NCBI GenBank assembly: GCA_003254925.1
Contig: QANZ01028750.1
Span: 3,526-67,525, forward strand
DNA: 64,000 bases
From: Chamaecrista fasciculata
Lineage: Eukaryota; Streptophyta; Magnoliopsida; Fabales; Fabaceae
Reading direction: 5' to 3'
Below the pieces are notes generated by a model, which saw only the letters and a program-made list of their open reading frames with translations, was not told the origin of the DNA and made no database searches. The translations under genes were made by a program, and so were the position numbers. Shown one piece after another: positions 22,211-33,838 of this stretch. Position 1 is the stretch's first letter, and every line of letters begins with the position of its first letter.

Positions 22211-23027
22211 GGTCAAAAACTTATTTTAGTCCCTAATGTTTACCTCAAGTTCTGTTTTGGTCTCTAATACTTTTTTGTTCTGTTTTGGTCCTTAATATTT
22301 TTCAAAAGTTTCATCGTTGGTCCTTATAAACTTATGATTATATATGGTCATATCTCTCTCGTTTCAAACTCAAATACAATTAAATCAGAGTTATTTGTTA
22401 AATTTGATGAGTTCTCTCTTTTCCTAGTTGAAGATATCAGCAAACGATGTCAAATCGAAAATGCAATCCGGCTTAAAAATGGATCGCTTGTTTCATGAAT
22501 TTAGTCATATCTCTCTCGTTTCAAGTTCAAATGCAACGAAATCAGAGCTACAAGTTACTCTTGGCGAGTTCTTTCTTTGTCTAGTTGGGACCATTGACAA
22601 ATAAGGTCATATAATACTCCGAAAGTTAATATTGATGTTTTGACCAAACTCACTTTCGAAGTACTACTATTTGATAATTGTTTGCCACCGACCCCAAGTG
22701 AATAGAGAAAGAACTCGTCAAAAGTAATTTGTAACTCCGATTTTGTTATATTCGAACATGAAACGAGAGAGACAATAATATAACCAAATTCATGAAATAA
22801 GCTGCCCATTTTTTGTACGATTTGACCTTGTTTGTCGATGACTCCAATTAGGCAAAAAAAGAACTCATCCAATTTAGCTCGTAGCTCTTATTTAATCACA
22901 TTTGAATTTGAAATGGGAGAGATATGATCATGTTTAATAGTTAGGGGTCAATGATAAAACTTTTAGGAAACATTAAGGACCAAAATAAAACAAAAATAAT
23001 ATTAGGGACCAAAATAGGTTTTTGACC
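22211..23027. mobile_element. TIR element with TATCTC-GTTTCAA interior, 817 bp
   Basis: Both ends read GGTCAAAAAC(T/C)TATTTT(A/G)GTCCCTA inward, and the next words (GTTTTGGTC, CCTTAATATTTTTC) are also inverted. The flank is TATATATAT on both sides, in an AT microsatellite, so the 9-bp duplication cannot be proven. This is the clearest copy of a family seen in at least six other places in the window. It has no coding capacity. Confidence 0.65.
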
Positions 23028-23559
23028 TATATATATATATATATATATATACATGCCATGCTTCACGCTGCTATATATGTACAGTGTTATATTACTACCG
23101 TACTACGTGGTGCATGTAAGAAGAAAACATGAATCATGAGTGACGATACCATAAGACTACTACATAATGTAGGAGCCGACATTTATAACATAATTGTTCC
23201 CTCTATATTATCTCACTTCATTTTCAGTGAATATATAATCAAACTACAATGAATCAACGTCTTCACACCTCTTTTGGGAGCAATTAGGATCAAACCTTCG
23301 AAACTTTAATTTCCTTTTCTAGAAATTAAAGTTGACTTTTGTTTTGGTTTACAACAAAAAGAGATTTTAAATCTGAATTGTGAGAGTCGACCATTTCAAA
23401 TTAAATTGTTTAAATTTATTTCAAAATTGAATTCTTAACATAGGTCATGAGCAAATAAAATAATGACACGTGGAAGAGTTAGATGTATGTAAGTAGTGGT
23501 GTAACTCCAACATATACAGTTGTGATTACACATTTATCCACTAACACACTCCTTTTTTT

Positions 23560-23960
23560 TTGTCAAAACCTTTAATTGATCCTAAATGTATCGGGTAGAT
23601 TTCAAACTGGTCATAATAATTCATTTAATTTGTTTCAAACTAATGCTTTGTGTTTCCATAATTTATTAAATTGGTTCCAAACTTATTTTCGGGATGCAAT
23701 TTGACCTTATTTATTAACAGTTTCAATTGGATAGAGAATTTGACGTTAGGGGCATATCTTTCTAGTTGGAACAAGCACTTTCAAGATTCGATTTGACATA
23801 AATACTGATTAGAAGCAATTTGTAACTCTGGGTTCCTCCCATTTGAAATGAGATATATATATATATATATATATATGACTATGCTCAATATTTTTTAGAC
23901 CAATTTGAAATCTATTCAATACATTTGAGACTAATCTGAGATTTCCGATCTTTTTCTGGC
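23560..23960. mobile_element. Fragment of the GGTTTCAAA variant of the same repeat
   Basis: TTTCAAACTGGTC, TTTCAAACTAATG and GCAATTTGACCTTATTTATT on the left, and GACCAATTTGAAATC, GAGACTAATCTGAGATT on the right are inverted. The layout resembles 50267-50770. It contains an AT microsatellite (23852-23876). Confidence 0.4.
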
Positions 23961-24950
23961 ATGTGAAATCTACTCTATATTTTATTGTTGAAATGCTTCA
24001 ATACTATTTCTCTTGTAATTAATAAGCTTTGACTTTGGCATTTTATACTATCTTCTTGTGTTTGTTTGAAAGACATATATATTATTATTATATTATGGTA
24101 CGTAGATAATCAAAGTTTCATACATCACATACTATTGCATGTGCTAATTATGATTAATTAATTATGGTATATATTATTGTAGTATGACGTGGTTGATCTA
24201 GAGTTCAATGTGGTGTCCTATGAATTAAGTTGTTTGAGTCAACGTTTGAATGGTATTATTGTACGTAAAACGTTGGTTCAAACTTGAAAGGGTTTCACAC
24301 GAATCGGCCAAAGTTCTAGCTACGTTTACCAATTTGATAAGTAGGAAACTTTCTATTTTGTCCTCTACGTACGTTTGGAGGCTAAGAAAAACACGACTAT
24401 TTGATGAGTCCACCTATAATAATAAGTGCTTTCAAGTTTAAATCATCTTTTAAAATTCAGACTTGAGTATTTAAACTGTTTCAACGATAAGACCAAATTG
24501 ACTTAATTAAAACTAACTAAAATTGAATTATTAAATCAGATCGAACTAAATTGAATCGACCAAGTTCGATCACTAATAAATTTTTAAAAAATAAAAAAAT
24601 TAATAAAAGTCTCCCATCATATTTTTTGAAGTTATTAGAGTTTTAGTTTAATCATTAGTTGTGAAAATTTTAAAATGTATAATTTAATCTTTTTTGCTTT
24701 TTCTTATTAGATAAACTATAATATTGATTATGTACGTAACAAGTGTATATTGAAATTATACTCTTATATGATTATGTACGTAATATTGATATATATTGCT
24801 ATATATTGATTATGTACGTAATATTGATATATATTGCTACTTAATTAAGTTAGTTTAAGAATGAAAAGATGTTAATAAACCATTCTAAGAAATGATTTAA
24901 ATTTAAGACTTTATATTTAAGGAATTTAATTATTTATCAATTATGCTCAC

Positions 24951-25132
24951 TTTTTTTTTCCCAAGGTATCTCCCAACCCGACAGGCTAAGGAGTAATCTT
25001 CCACTGATCGGTGCTCTATTTAAGGGTCTTCCGCTAGTCAATTGGTTGCAGCATATACAAGGTGGGATTCGAACCCTCGACCTTGCTTAAACAACTTAGT
25101 GAGCTCGACCATTAAGCTAACCAAATTTAGTT
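24951..25132 (-). mobile_element. tRNA-derived SINE with target duplication
   Basis: On the minus strand the head GGTTAGCTTAATGGTCGAGC resembles a tRNA A box and GGGTTCGAATCCC is a perfect B box. The body follows and ends in an A9 tail (24951-24959 as T). AATTATGCTCA is present on both sides (24939-24949 and 25133-25143). It is not a tRNA gene, because no cloverleaf stems close around the boxes. Confidence 0.85.
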
Positions 25133-25144
25133 AATTATGCTCAA

Positions 25145-26199
25145 CTTTGTTATACTTCTGTTTGGAATTGGGATATATAGTGGAAAAGGTATATTTAGTA
25201 TTTATGCTGCTGCTAGACTTCCAATATGTGATAAAGAGGGGATAAAGTGCATCACATTAACATCCAAACACTTTTTACATTATGGAATAATTTTATCATA
25301 AGTTTTTTAAAAAGTAAATCCTGTAATTTCTTTGGAACAGGGTAAAGTTATATTTTATATTTTCCTTTCAAAAAAAAAAAAGAATTACTCAAGTATTGTA
25401 GAGCATGGAAGAAGAAGGTCCCTTATCTTAATTAGTTTACAACTATTACAATTAGTTAGGCTAACTTCAACAGTTCAGTGTGTGGGTGGGATTTTAAGTT
25501 ATGAAACAAAATTAATAGCTTTGAGAATTCATTTGTGACTTTTTTCTATGGAAAACATGACAATCAATAATACAAATTTTAGACGAGGAAATATATCATA
25601 GACAAATTAGAATAAGAATGAGATAAAAGTAAGTGATTTTTAATGAAATATTACAATAAATATGGTGTGTTTGTAGAAAATAACTAATAAAAATTAATAT
25701 ATATATATATATAAATATTTATAATTCAATTCAATTCAATTGGACTCCATGAGGTTAATTTAAATTGATTTTAAATACTTCAAAGCAACAATTGTTTTTT
25801 TTTTTTAAGTTAGTTTATTTCTCAGAAGAAACAGCCACGAAAAAACAAGCATCTCCAATTCCATTCCAGTCAACACAATCAAAGCATCTTACCATTTTTT
25901 TTTTTCCTTTTCAATCCTTCCTTCCCACGAATACGCGCGTGCCTTTGGTGCCGTCTTAATTCTTTTTTTTTTTTCAAAAATAATTAATAATTAACAATTT
26001 TATCTAAAATTACTATCAACATCAACATAATTAATATTAGAGTTTAAAAAATCTTAAGTTTTTATGTTATGATATATATATATAACAATGATTAAATCTA
26101 AACAAGCAATCGTATTACAAAAAGTTGTATGGAAGAAAACTTAAATATTTGTAAATAATAATGACTATTCTTTTTTTTTAAAAAAATTCTTGGGTAAAT
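25145..26199. other. Gene-free stretch
   Basis: Long homopolymer T runs, an AT microsatellite (25698-25712) and an ATTCA repeat (25722-25740) are visible. No exon was recognised. Confidence 0.4.
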
Positions 26200-26810
26200 T
26201 ATGTCCTTTGATGGCCCAGATTTCACTTTCGTACTATTTTTTTTTTAATTTTGTCCTTTATGTTTTTATGATTTTTTTTCTTTTAATCTCAAACTCACTC
26301 TTGGAACGCCGTGTAACTATGTTTGTCCAAAGTTCAATTGGATAGAGAAAGAACCAATTTGAATCTTATATAATACTTTAGAAGTATATTATTGAGAGAA
26401 AAAGTGATAGGATAGAGAAAGAAAATGTCACTAGGATCTAATTTTCTCTTCACTCATTTTTTTTCTCTCAGCATTATACTTATAGTACACTATAAATGAT
26501 TCAAATTGGAGAAAGAACTCGTTATCTTGAGTAATACGTAACTTCAAACTTATAGCATTCATATTTAAAACCACATAAAATGACAAACTTAGTTCAATTT
26601 ATCATAAAATAAACAATCTTCTTTTAGAGTTTAATTTGACCTGATTTATTAATATTTTGCAACTAATTAACAGTTAAAAGACTCATTAAAAATAACTACT
26701 ATCATTATATTCAAACTTGAAAATATAAAAATATAATTATATTTAATCATTTAGGACCAAATAAAAAAATTATGAAAATATATAGAATTACTTTAAAACA
26801 AAAATATTAA
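26200..26810. mobile_element. Repeat family with GACAAAC/CTCGTT words, worn
   Basis: GGTAAATTATGTCCTTTGATGG begins a tract with GAGAAAGAACTCGTTATC, TTAATTTGACCTGATTTATT and TTAGGACCAAATAAAAAAATTATG, in the order seen in 22211-23027 and 19813-20310. The ends are not fixed. Confidence 0.4.
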
Positions 26811-27019
26811 AGGTATAAACCCAAATTTAAATTTGATCCATACATGCATGAAAGACTTAAATTAAATTGTCAACCAAGAATTAATTGTTTTTTTTTTGTT
26901 TTAATTATTATTTGTAGCGACGAAGCTGAATTTAACGTTGTCTTGTCTTCTCCATCTTCAACTTTTGGCTTTTTCTTTTCACTGTGCTTCCTTGCTTCAC
27001 TTGGCTTCACAAATAACAA

Positions 27020-27601
27020 GGCTTAAGTGCAATTTTGGTCCCTTAACTTTTGCAAAGGTCTCAATTTGGTCCTTTAACTTTTTTTGTTGCAATTTTGGTC
27101 CCCTAACTTTCTCAAAGGGCTCAATTTGGTCCCCTAACTTTTTTTGTTTCAATTTTGGTCCCTTAACTTTCGTAAAGGTCTCAATTTGGTCCCCTAACTT
27201 TTTTTGTTGCAATTTTGGTCCCCTAACTTTCGAAAGCGTCTCACTGTTGGTCTCAAGTGCAGTTTTTCCATCCATTATCTGCCGTTAGTGCCGATCTGGC
27301 AAGCTGAGTTGGCTGATGAAGTGACAAATATGGGTGAAGTGGATTAAAAAAGGACCACTATGCGGAGACGTTTTCATGACTTGGAAATGCACTTGGGACC
27401 AATAGTGAAACGTTTTCAAGAGTTAGGAGACTAAAATTGCAACAACAAAAAGTTAGGGGACTAAATTGAGACCTTTGCGAAAGTTAGGGGACCAAATTGA
27501 GACCTTTGCGAAAGTTAAGGGACCAAAATTGCAACAAAAAAAGTTAGGGGACCAAATTGAGACCTTTGCAAACGTTAGGGGACCAAAATTGCACTTAAGC
27601 C
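27020..27601. mobile_element. MULE-type foldback MITE, GGCTTAAGTGC family, 582 bp
   Basis: Both ends read GGCTTAAGTGCAATTTTGGT inward, and each arm is a run of TTTTGGTCCCCTAACTTT units (about eight on the left). The flanks AAATAACAA and TAACAACAA match at 7 of 9. A short GC-richer centre (27270-27340) separates the arms. It sits about 40 bp upstream of the apparent leader of the Nudix gene, so it may lie in its promoter. Confidence 0.75.
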
Positions 27602-27996
27602 TAACAACAATAACCCATTCCGCGTGCATCGAATCTGATTCTTCCCCACTCGCTCAAATATTCTGATTCCGCGCGTGATCTCACTCGCTCTGGGTCTTTC
27701 AATCTTCAGTCATCATTCTTCTTATTCTTCTCTCTTTCGCGCATATAAATATACGTAATATACACGTACAAATCAGTTCGATTTCGTCCCCCACATGATA
27801 TCTTTTCTTCTTCATCTTCATTTTGATCAATTTTTATTTTAGGAAAAAGAAAACTCGAAGAAATTTAATTAAAGAAAAAAAATCGTTGATGGGTGTGTTC
27901 GTTTCGAGAATCATAGCGGCAATCAGATTCATTTTCCCGGAAATTTTCTCGAGAAAATTTTCAGGAAATTTCTTGTTATCCAAACAGGTGGAAAAC

Positions 27997-30900
27997 ATGG
28001 TGAGCTTGGTCTCTCGTACAGGCAGACATTTGCAGCGATACGATGAACAAGGATGTCGCCAAGTCGTTGGGTGGGTCTCTTCGTAATTTTCTTCCATTCT
28101 TTCTCTCTCTCTCTAAAATATCTTTGGCGAAACCATCCCTTCAATTTTCTTGTTAGGGAATCCGAAAATTTTTCAGATTTTCTTAACTGGGTTCTCTTCC
28201 ATTGTCCAAAAGTTGTCTCCTTTGGTTAAAAATATCACTTTTAATCCTTAATTATTTTTAGGCAAAAGTATGTTTTTAGTCTTGAAAGTTTTATATTTTA
28301 GTCTATTTTATCCTTTACCTATCTTCATTGAGTTCATTCAATGAATTACTAGTAGATTCTATTGTGATTTTCAATCTAAGTTAAAATTTGAGTTTTTTTT
28401 TTCTTAAAAATTTTACATAACATGTCATTAGTCACTTAAAGTCTGTTGTCAATTCATGAATAAAATCGATTAAAATTTAAAATTTTAGAGACAAAATTAA
28501 AAATTAATATAAAATTTCGGGACCAAAAATGTACTTTTTTCTTTTATTGTTTAGTCTTGAAATTTTTTACAAAACTACGATTTAGTCATTGATTATTAAA
28601 AATATACTTTTTTAACCTTACTTATTTTTACAGACATTAACTATTTAGTCCTCATATAATGTTTAAGGACTGAATATATAGTATGCGTTTTTAACAAAAC
28701 ATAGAGGACTAAAAAGTATATTTCAAGTTATGAAGGACTAAATTATAGTTTTAGAACAAATTCAGGGACCAAAAATTGATTTTCTCTACTTTTTTATATG
28801 GGCACAGAGTATCTCTGTTTATCCATTTTCATGCTCTCAATGAAAATGTCAATATTCAAAGAATTAGCCTAAATAAATACTTTTTACTTGTTAGTTAAAT
28901 TAACAATGATGTATCGTTGTCACATATTTTTGGGGAATCTAATGTCTTGTTTGTATGATGTAATGTTGAAAATGTTTCAGATGCATACCATACAGATACA
29001 GAGGAAGCAATGGTGATGGAAGCCATATTAATAAAAATGAACTGGAGGTTCTTGTGATTAGTTCTCAAAAGGGCCATGCAATGCAGTTCCCAAAGGTATT
29101 ATTATATATCTTTTATAGATATAAATTAATCACTAAAAATACACGAGTTAACAATTTAATATTTTTTAAAAATTATATAGCTAATACATTTTAGTTTTTT
29201 TATCTCTAAAATTTGTATCCGAAAATTAAGTTTAAGAGACTAAATTATATTGCTTCTATAATTTCAAAATAAAAGTATATAAACTAGATTTTCAAAAATG
29301 AGAGAAAGTTTACTATTGAGTCCCTAAATTTATATTGAGTCAATAACTAATTATTGAATACCTAAATAATCAAAATATACGAATTGGTCCTAATATAATT
29401 TAATTGTCAATGACTTAGTTCTTAATAATGATTTGGTCCTTGAATTCAAATTAATTTTATATTTTTTAGTTCTTGAATTTATATTTTTTAATCCCCGACC
29501 ATTTTGTATTGAATTTGCATTTTTTTTCTTTTTTAAATTTGATCTAAGATCAAATTATTGATAATTACAATAATTTATAGATAAATTTATATATTTTGGT
29601 TATTTAAAGATTCATTCGTTAATTTTGCATAAACTATAAATTCATGGAGCAAACAGTAGACTTTATAAAATAGTTCATTTTGAATTTTGAGCATTGATTT
29701 GTGTGTGACATGTTTGAATTTGATTGGTCTTAGGGAGGTTGGGAGATGGATGAATCCATGGAGCAGGCTGCTTCAAGAGAGACCCTAGAGGAAGCTGGCG
29801 TCCTCGGCTATGTCCAAGTTAGTATTTTTGTACTCTCACATTTAGAGAAAGTTATTGTTTGGTCCTCAAATGTTTTAATTGTTAATTATTTGATTCTTAA
29901 TGATAATTTGGTTCTTGAATTTAAATTGATCTTATACTTTTAGTCTATAAATTTATATTTTTGGTCTCTAAATTTGTATTAAATTTTTATTTTTGGGTCT
30001 ATAAAAACCAAATCGTTAATAATTTTAATAATTCAAGGACTAAGTAATATATTTTGATTATTCAGGACTGATTAGTTAACTCATGTAAATTTAGAGATTA
30101 AATATAAAATTCACAAAATCTAAAAGTAAATTTTCTGATTGAGTTGAGATAGTTCGAGTTAAAAATATATTGACTTTTATTTTATTATTAATAAATATTT
30201 AAACTGACTTAACTGGAGCTTGTGAGAATTTTGAAAACAAATTCAACCAACTCAAGCGTTTCACTTTTTGACAAAAAAATAATTAGGGTAAATTATATTT
30301 TGGTACCTTATGGTTTAGTCATATTTCACTTTGGTACCTTGTGGTATTCTCCGTTAAACACTTTGGTACCTTTGGTGTTATTTTGTAATTTTAACCATAA
30401 CAAATTTTGTAAAAATTACATATTAACTCCCAATATTTTCAAAAAATTACAAATAGGTCCCTGGATACATGTTATCTACGGACTAAATGAAAACTATAAA
30501 AACATTTGGGGGTAAAAATATAATTTTTGTAAAATTTTTTATGGTTAAAATTACAAAATAGCTCCAAAATGTACCAAAGTGTTAATGGAGAATACCACAG
30601 GGTACCAAAGTGTCACTTTTAAAACCACAGGGTACCAAAGTGAAATACGACCAAACCACAGGGCACCAAAGTATAATTTACCCAAAAAATTATGTATTTT
30701 TAACATAAAAACAAAAAAAAATCACATATGAACACTTGTAAATTAGATTAATTTTAGTAAGTTGTCAAGTTAAATAAGCAAACCTAATAAACACTTCTAC
30801 TATATAGGTATGTGATATAAGCATTTTAAAAATTGTTTTTTTAACTTATGTTGTGTGTGTGTTCGTATTTTGATTGTTTAATTTGTACAGAGTGGATTAG

Positions 30901-32913
30901 GCAAATGGCGATACAAGAGCAAAAGTCAAAAAAGCATAATACATGAGGGATATATGTTCCCTCTTCTTGTAAATCACCAGCTTGAGGATTGGCCTGAGAA
31001 GAATTTTAGAAAAAGAATATGGGTAAGGCAAATATCTTATATTATATGGCTCTACTTTTTTATAGTCGGTCAAAATTACTGAATTAAAAAAATAAAAAAT
31101 AAAAAAATCACTCACTTTCCTCTAGTCCACGTTCTCAAACCCCAAACAAGTTACTTTTGATTTTCATTAATATTTTAAACTCCATAAAAAAGGGTAAATT
31201 ACACTTTGGTACTCTATGGTTTGGTCATATTTCACTTTAGTACTCGGTGATTTAAAAAGTGACACTTTGATACCCTGTGATATTCTCTCTTAACAAATTA
31301 TTTTTAAATAGTTTTATATTTTACATAGCCAAAAGACCCTTTCGTGCTCCTAACGTTTGCGGTGATTTTTAGTTATGCCCCTAACGTTTCATTTGTATCA
31401 GTTGTGCCCTCATTGTGAAACGTTAGTTTCAATTATACCCCCAATTGTGCCCCCAAGGTGAATAAAGTTTAGGGTTCTAGGTTTTCGAACCATACTTTTG
31501 CGCACGCGAAGGTGAAGAAATAAATCTAGAGAAATTTAGGGTTTTTGACTGGTATAAGGCTTGCGAAGATGAAGATGAAAATGTCAAAAAAAATTTAGGG
31601 TAGTAATTTTTTGGTTTAGAAAATGTAAATTCACGTAGGAAATGCCATGGTGATTTAAAAATAAATCAGGGATGTTTTATTTATCCAGTCATCTTGCCAC
31701 ATATTCAATTCAGAACAAAAAATTGACACACAAGTAAAAAAAATTGACACATCAGCATTGAGTCAAAATTTGGGGCATAATTGAAATTAACGTTTCACAT
31801 TGGGGGCACAACTGACACAAATGAAACGTTAGGAGCGTAACTGAAAATCATCGCAAACGTTAGGGGCACGAAATGGTCTCTTGCCTTTTACATACATATT
31901 TGTGTGCCCGTCAGGGCACGCAAAGCCTCATATATATATATATATATATATACGCGCAAAAGTATTTTTCAGTTTTCATAAATTATAGAAATAGTTTCAG
32001 ACTTTCAGGTACATTATTAATATTTTTTTCATTTTAGTTGTATTATAAAAATTTCACATTTGATTTATTTTCAGATGAAGATTTAACGATGTCAAATTTT
32101 TTAGAGGCAAATGCTAACATCAACAACTTTTGGGTAAAAATAACAAAATATAAAGTACAATTGATACTAAAATAAAGATATTTGTCATGTTAGCATTTGC
32201 CGCTAAGAACTTTGAGTCTTGGTATAACATTGAATCAAATGTTAAAATTTTGGAGTATAATTGACATTATAAAAGAAAGTTTATAGATAAATCTAAAATT
32301 ACAAAAATGGATCCTTCACTCTATACATTCTTTTTGCATTTTAGAGAGATAAAAGAAGAGATAGAAAGAGAAAATATGAGTTCTACAAAATAATAAATAC
32401 GTGAGACCTACACTTTTTCTTTTTATCTTTCTAAAATGCACAAAAAAAATATAAAGAATTTGAATCCTTAAATTTACCCCTATAGTTTGAATCTGGATTC
32501 ACTGTCGTGCAAATACACTGTAGTTTAGAAGGAAGAGTTAGAGGAAAAAAATGTTAGTGAGACTCACGTTTTTCTCTTTAGCTTTTTCTTTATCTCTTTA
32601 AATTACGGTGCATTTATAATGCAAAGGATCAACTTCTCTATAGTTTAGGAGCATTGGTAGCAATTTCGTCTATATATATATATAATTATATATTATTTAC
32701 TTAACTAAGAAACTGGTCTAACTCTTCTTTAGATTAAATTGGGATATTTAAGTTTTAATTAAGTTGAATTGAACTAATGTATGTATGATGATGATGATAA
32801 TGATGCAGATGAGTGTGGGTGAAGCAAAACAAGTATGTCCCTATGCTTGGATGAAGGAAGCTTTGGATGAATTAGTTAACAGATTAACTCAACAACAAAA
32901 ACAGACTGCATAG
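27997..32913 (+). CDS. Nudix hydrolase, NUDT17/18/4 type, five exons
   Basis: Exons 27997-28070, 28981-29095, 29734-29817, 30891-31022 and 32809-32913 join with GT-AG sites into 169 codons. The protein starts MVSLVSRTGRHLQRYDEQG, has CIPYRYR and LEVLVISSQKGHAMQFPKGG, and then a full Nudix box in exon 3 (GGWEMDESMEQAASRETLEE plus AGV; REx-EE present, Thr at the usual hydrophobic site). WRYKSKS, GYMFPLLV, W-x-E-x-x-RKRIW and CPYAWMKEALDELV complete the plant diphosphoinositol-polyphosphate-type Nudix fold. It would cleave a nucleoside diphosphate linked to X, with the substrate unknown. An in-frame ATG at 27889 would add 36 residues rich in Ile, Phe and Arg, possibly an organelle signal, but the family usually starts at MV-LVSRTGR. 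All four introns carry transposons. Confidence 0.88.
28261..28535. mobile_element. MITE in Nudix intron 1, GGCAAAAGTA family
   Basis: GGCAAAAGTATGTTTTTAGT on the left and, as complement, AAAAAAGTACATTTTTGGTC on the right are inverted ends of the family at 2227-2648 and 15396-15772. It may sit inside an older repeat: 28550-28790 has GGACTAAAAAGTATAT and inverted TTTAGTC words. Confidence 0.5.
29306..29664. mobile_element. TIR element in Nudix intron 2, TTAACTAATCAG family
   Basis: The left reads AGTTTACTATTGAGTCCCTA and the right, as complement, AGTCTACTGTTTGCTCCATG. Further in, AATAATCAAAATATACGAAT pairs with AATAACCAAAATATATAAAT. No clear duplication was read. Confidence 0.5.
29835..30135. 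mobile_element. TIR element in Nudix intron 3, TTAACTAATCAG family
   Basis: Words TTGTTTGGTCCTCAAATG, AATTGTTAATTATTTGATTC and, inverted, GGACTGATTAGTTAACTCAT repeat the order seen at 1458-1885. The ends are worn. Confidence 0.45.
30286..30683. mobile_element. MULE-type MITE in Nudix intron 3, GGGTAAATT family
   Basis: GGGTAAATTATATTTTGGTA on the left and GGGTAAATTATACTTTGGTG as complement of the right, with repeated CACTTTGGTACC units in each arm. The flanks AAATAATTA and AAAAAATTA match at 8 of 9. The family also includes 33839-34229, 43094-43446, 47111-48209 and 59117-59622. Confidence 0.8.
31193..31310. mobile_element. One-ended GGGTAAATT-family fragment
   Basis: GGGTAAATTACACTTTGGTA is followed by TTTGGTCATATTTCACTTTA and GTGACACTTTGATACCCTGT, the left-arm word order of 30286-30683. 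No right arm follows. Confidence 0.55.
31328..31885. mobile_element. MULE-type element inserted in the Helitron, 558 bp
   Basis: GCCAAAAGACCCTTTCGTGC on the left matches GGCAAGAGACCATTTCGTGC as complement of the right, each followed by CCTAACGTTTGCG and GTTTCATTTGT(A/G)TCAG. The perfect 9-bp duplications TTTTACATA lie at 31319-31327 and 31886-31894. The interior has AATTTAGGGTTCTAGG and GAAGATGAAGATGA but no recognised gene piece. Confidence 0.85.
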
Positions 32914-32999
32914 TTGGAATTTTTGATGGCAGATAATGAAGACTACAATACTAATCACAGAGAAGAATGAGTTAAGGATTGATTTAGATCGAGTCATTT

Positions 33000-33829
33000 A
33001 AGAATGAACCTTAATTAAAATGTACAAACTCTCTTAAAGGTTCAATATGTGAAGAAAAGTCTTTAAATTTTGGAAAATGACCAAAAGATTTCATGAACGT
33101 TGGAGAATAACCCTTTTACTTTGATTTTGTAATTCATTGTTACATTTTTCATTAACCAAAATTCAACATTAGCTATAGTTACATTTAAAATGACAAAAAG
33201 AAAAATAAATTGACTGAAAATCATAATAAAAATATTTTATTTTTGGAACAAAATGTAATGTTCGTGGAATGTTTCGTTATTTTGTCAAATTTAAAGAAAG
33301 ATTATATTATTTTATTTTAGCAAAAAATGAATAATGGCAATAAATTGTTAATTAAGATAAAAGTCTCACCTTAGAAAGAAGGATGACTTTGTATGAAGAA
33401 AAGGAATAGGGAAAGTGATGGGTTTTTTATTTAAATAATATAAAAAAATATATATTAATTGACATAATACTCAAAAAGAAAAAAAAAGATTGATCTATAT
33501 GGGACATATACTTTCTCACTATATCAATTGCAATAATTTTTTTTGGCTATATTTAGGTTTTAAGAAAATTAGTCTTTTCTAAATTATATGAAGCTAGTAA
33601 GCAAAGAGCGAATACATAAATATTTGAACCTGAGCATTTGGAAAAAATAGGACTACCAAAATTTAATTTTTTTTTTGATAAATTTCAATTTCATCATAAG
33701 AATTAAAAAAAGGTTTAAAGAACAAAATATAATAAAAAAAATCAACAACAGTTTAAAATTGTTACAAAATAACAAAAAAAACTGCATCTGCAGCACGACT
33801 CAGTCTATGGTGCGGTTTTGAGGCATTAA
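33000..33829. other. 3' flank of the Nudix gene
   Basis: Probable 3' UTR and AT-rich spacer with no recognised gene or repeat ends. Confidence 0.4.
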
Positions 33830-33838
33830 TATTTTTAA

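Larger units (their letters stand above)
31035..31930 (+). mobile_element. Helitron-like element in Nudix intron 4, interrupted
   Basis: The 5' end TCTTATATTATATGGCTC lies 12 bases after the exon 4 donor, preceded by A. The 3' hairpin (GTGTGCCCGTCAGGGCACGC, 31905-31924) is followed by AAAGCCTCA. The terminal CTAG has decayed. Between them lie a one-ended GGGTAAATT piece (31193-31310) and a complete MULE (31328-31885). Confidence 0.6.

Noticed and set aside
24951-25132. tRNA gene
   Set aside because: The A and B boxes are present but the acceptor, D and anticodon stems do not pair. An A tail and target duplication show a SINE.
26938-27288. 116-codon ORF with repeated CNFGPLTF and its complement ORF with KVRGPKLQQKK
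   Set aside because: Both are translations of the unit array in the MITE at 27020-27601. The protein repeats are a by-product of the DNA repeat.
27020-27601. CRISPR-like spaced repeat
   Set aside because: The units are inverted between arms, of eukaryotic MITE type, and there are no unique spacers or cas genes.
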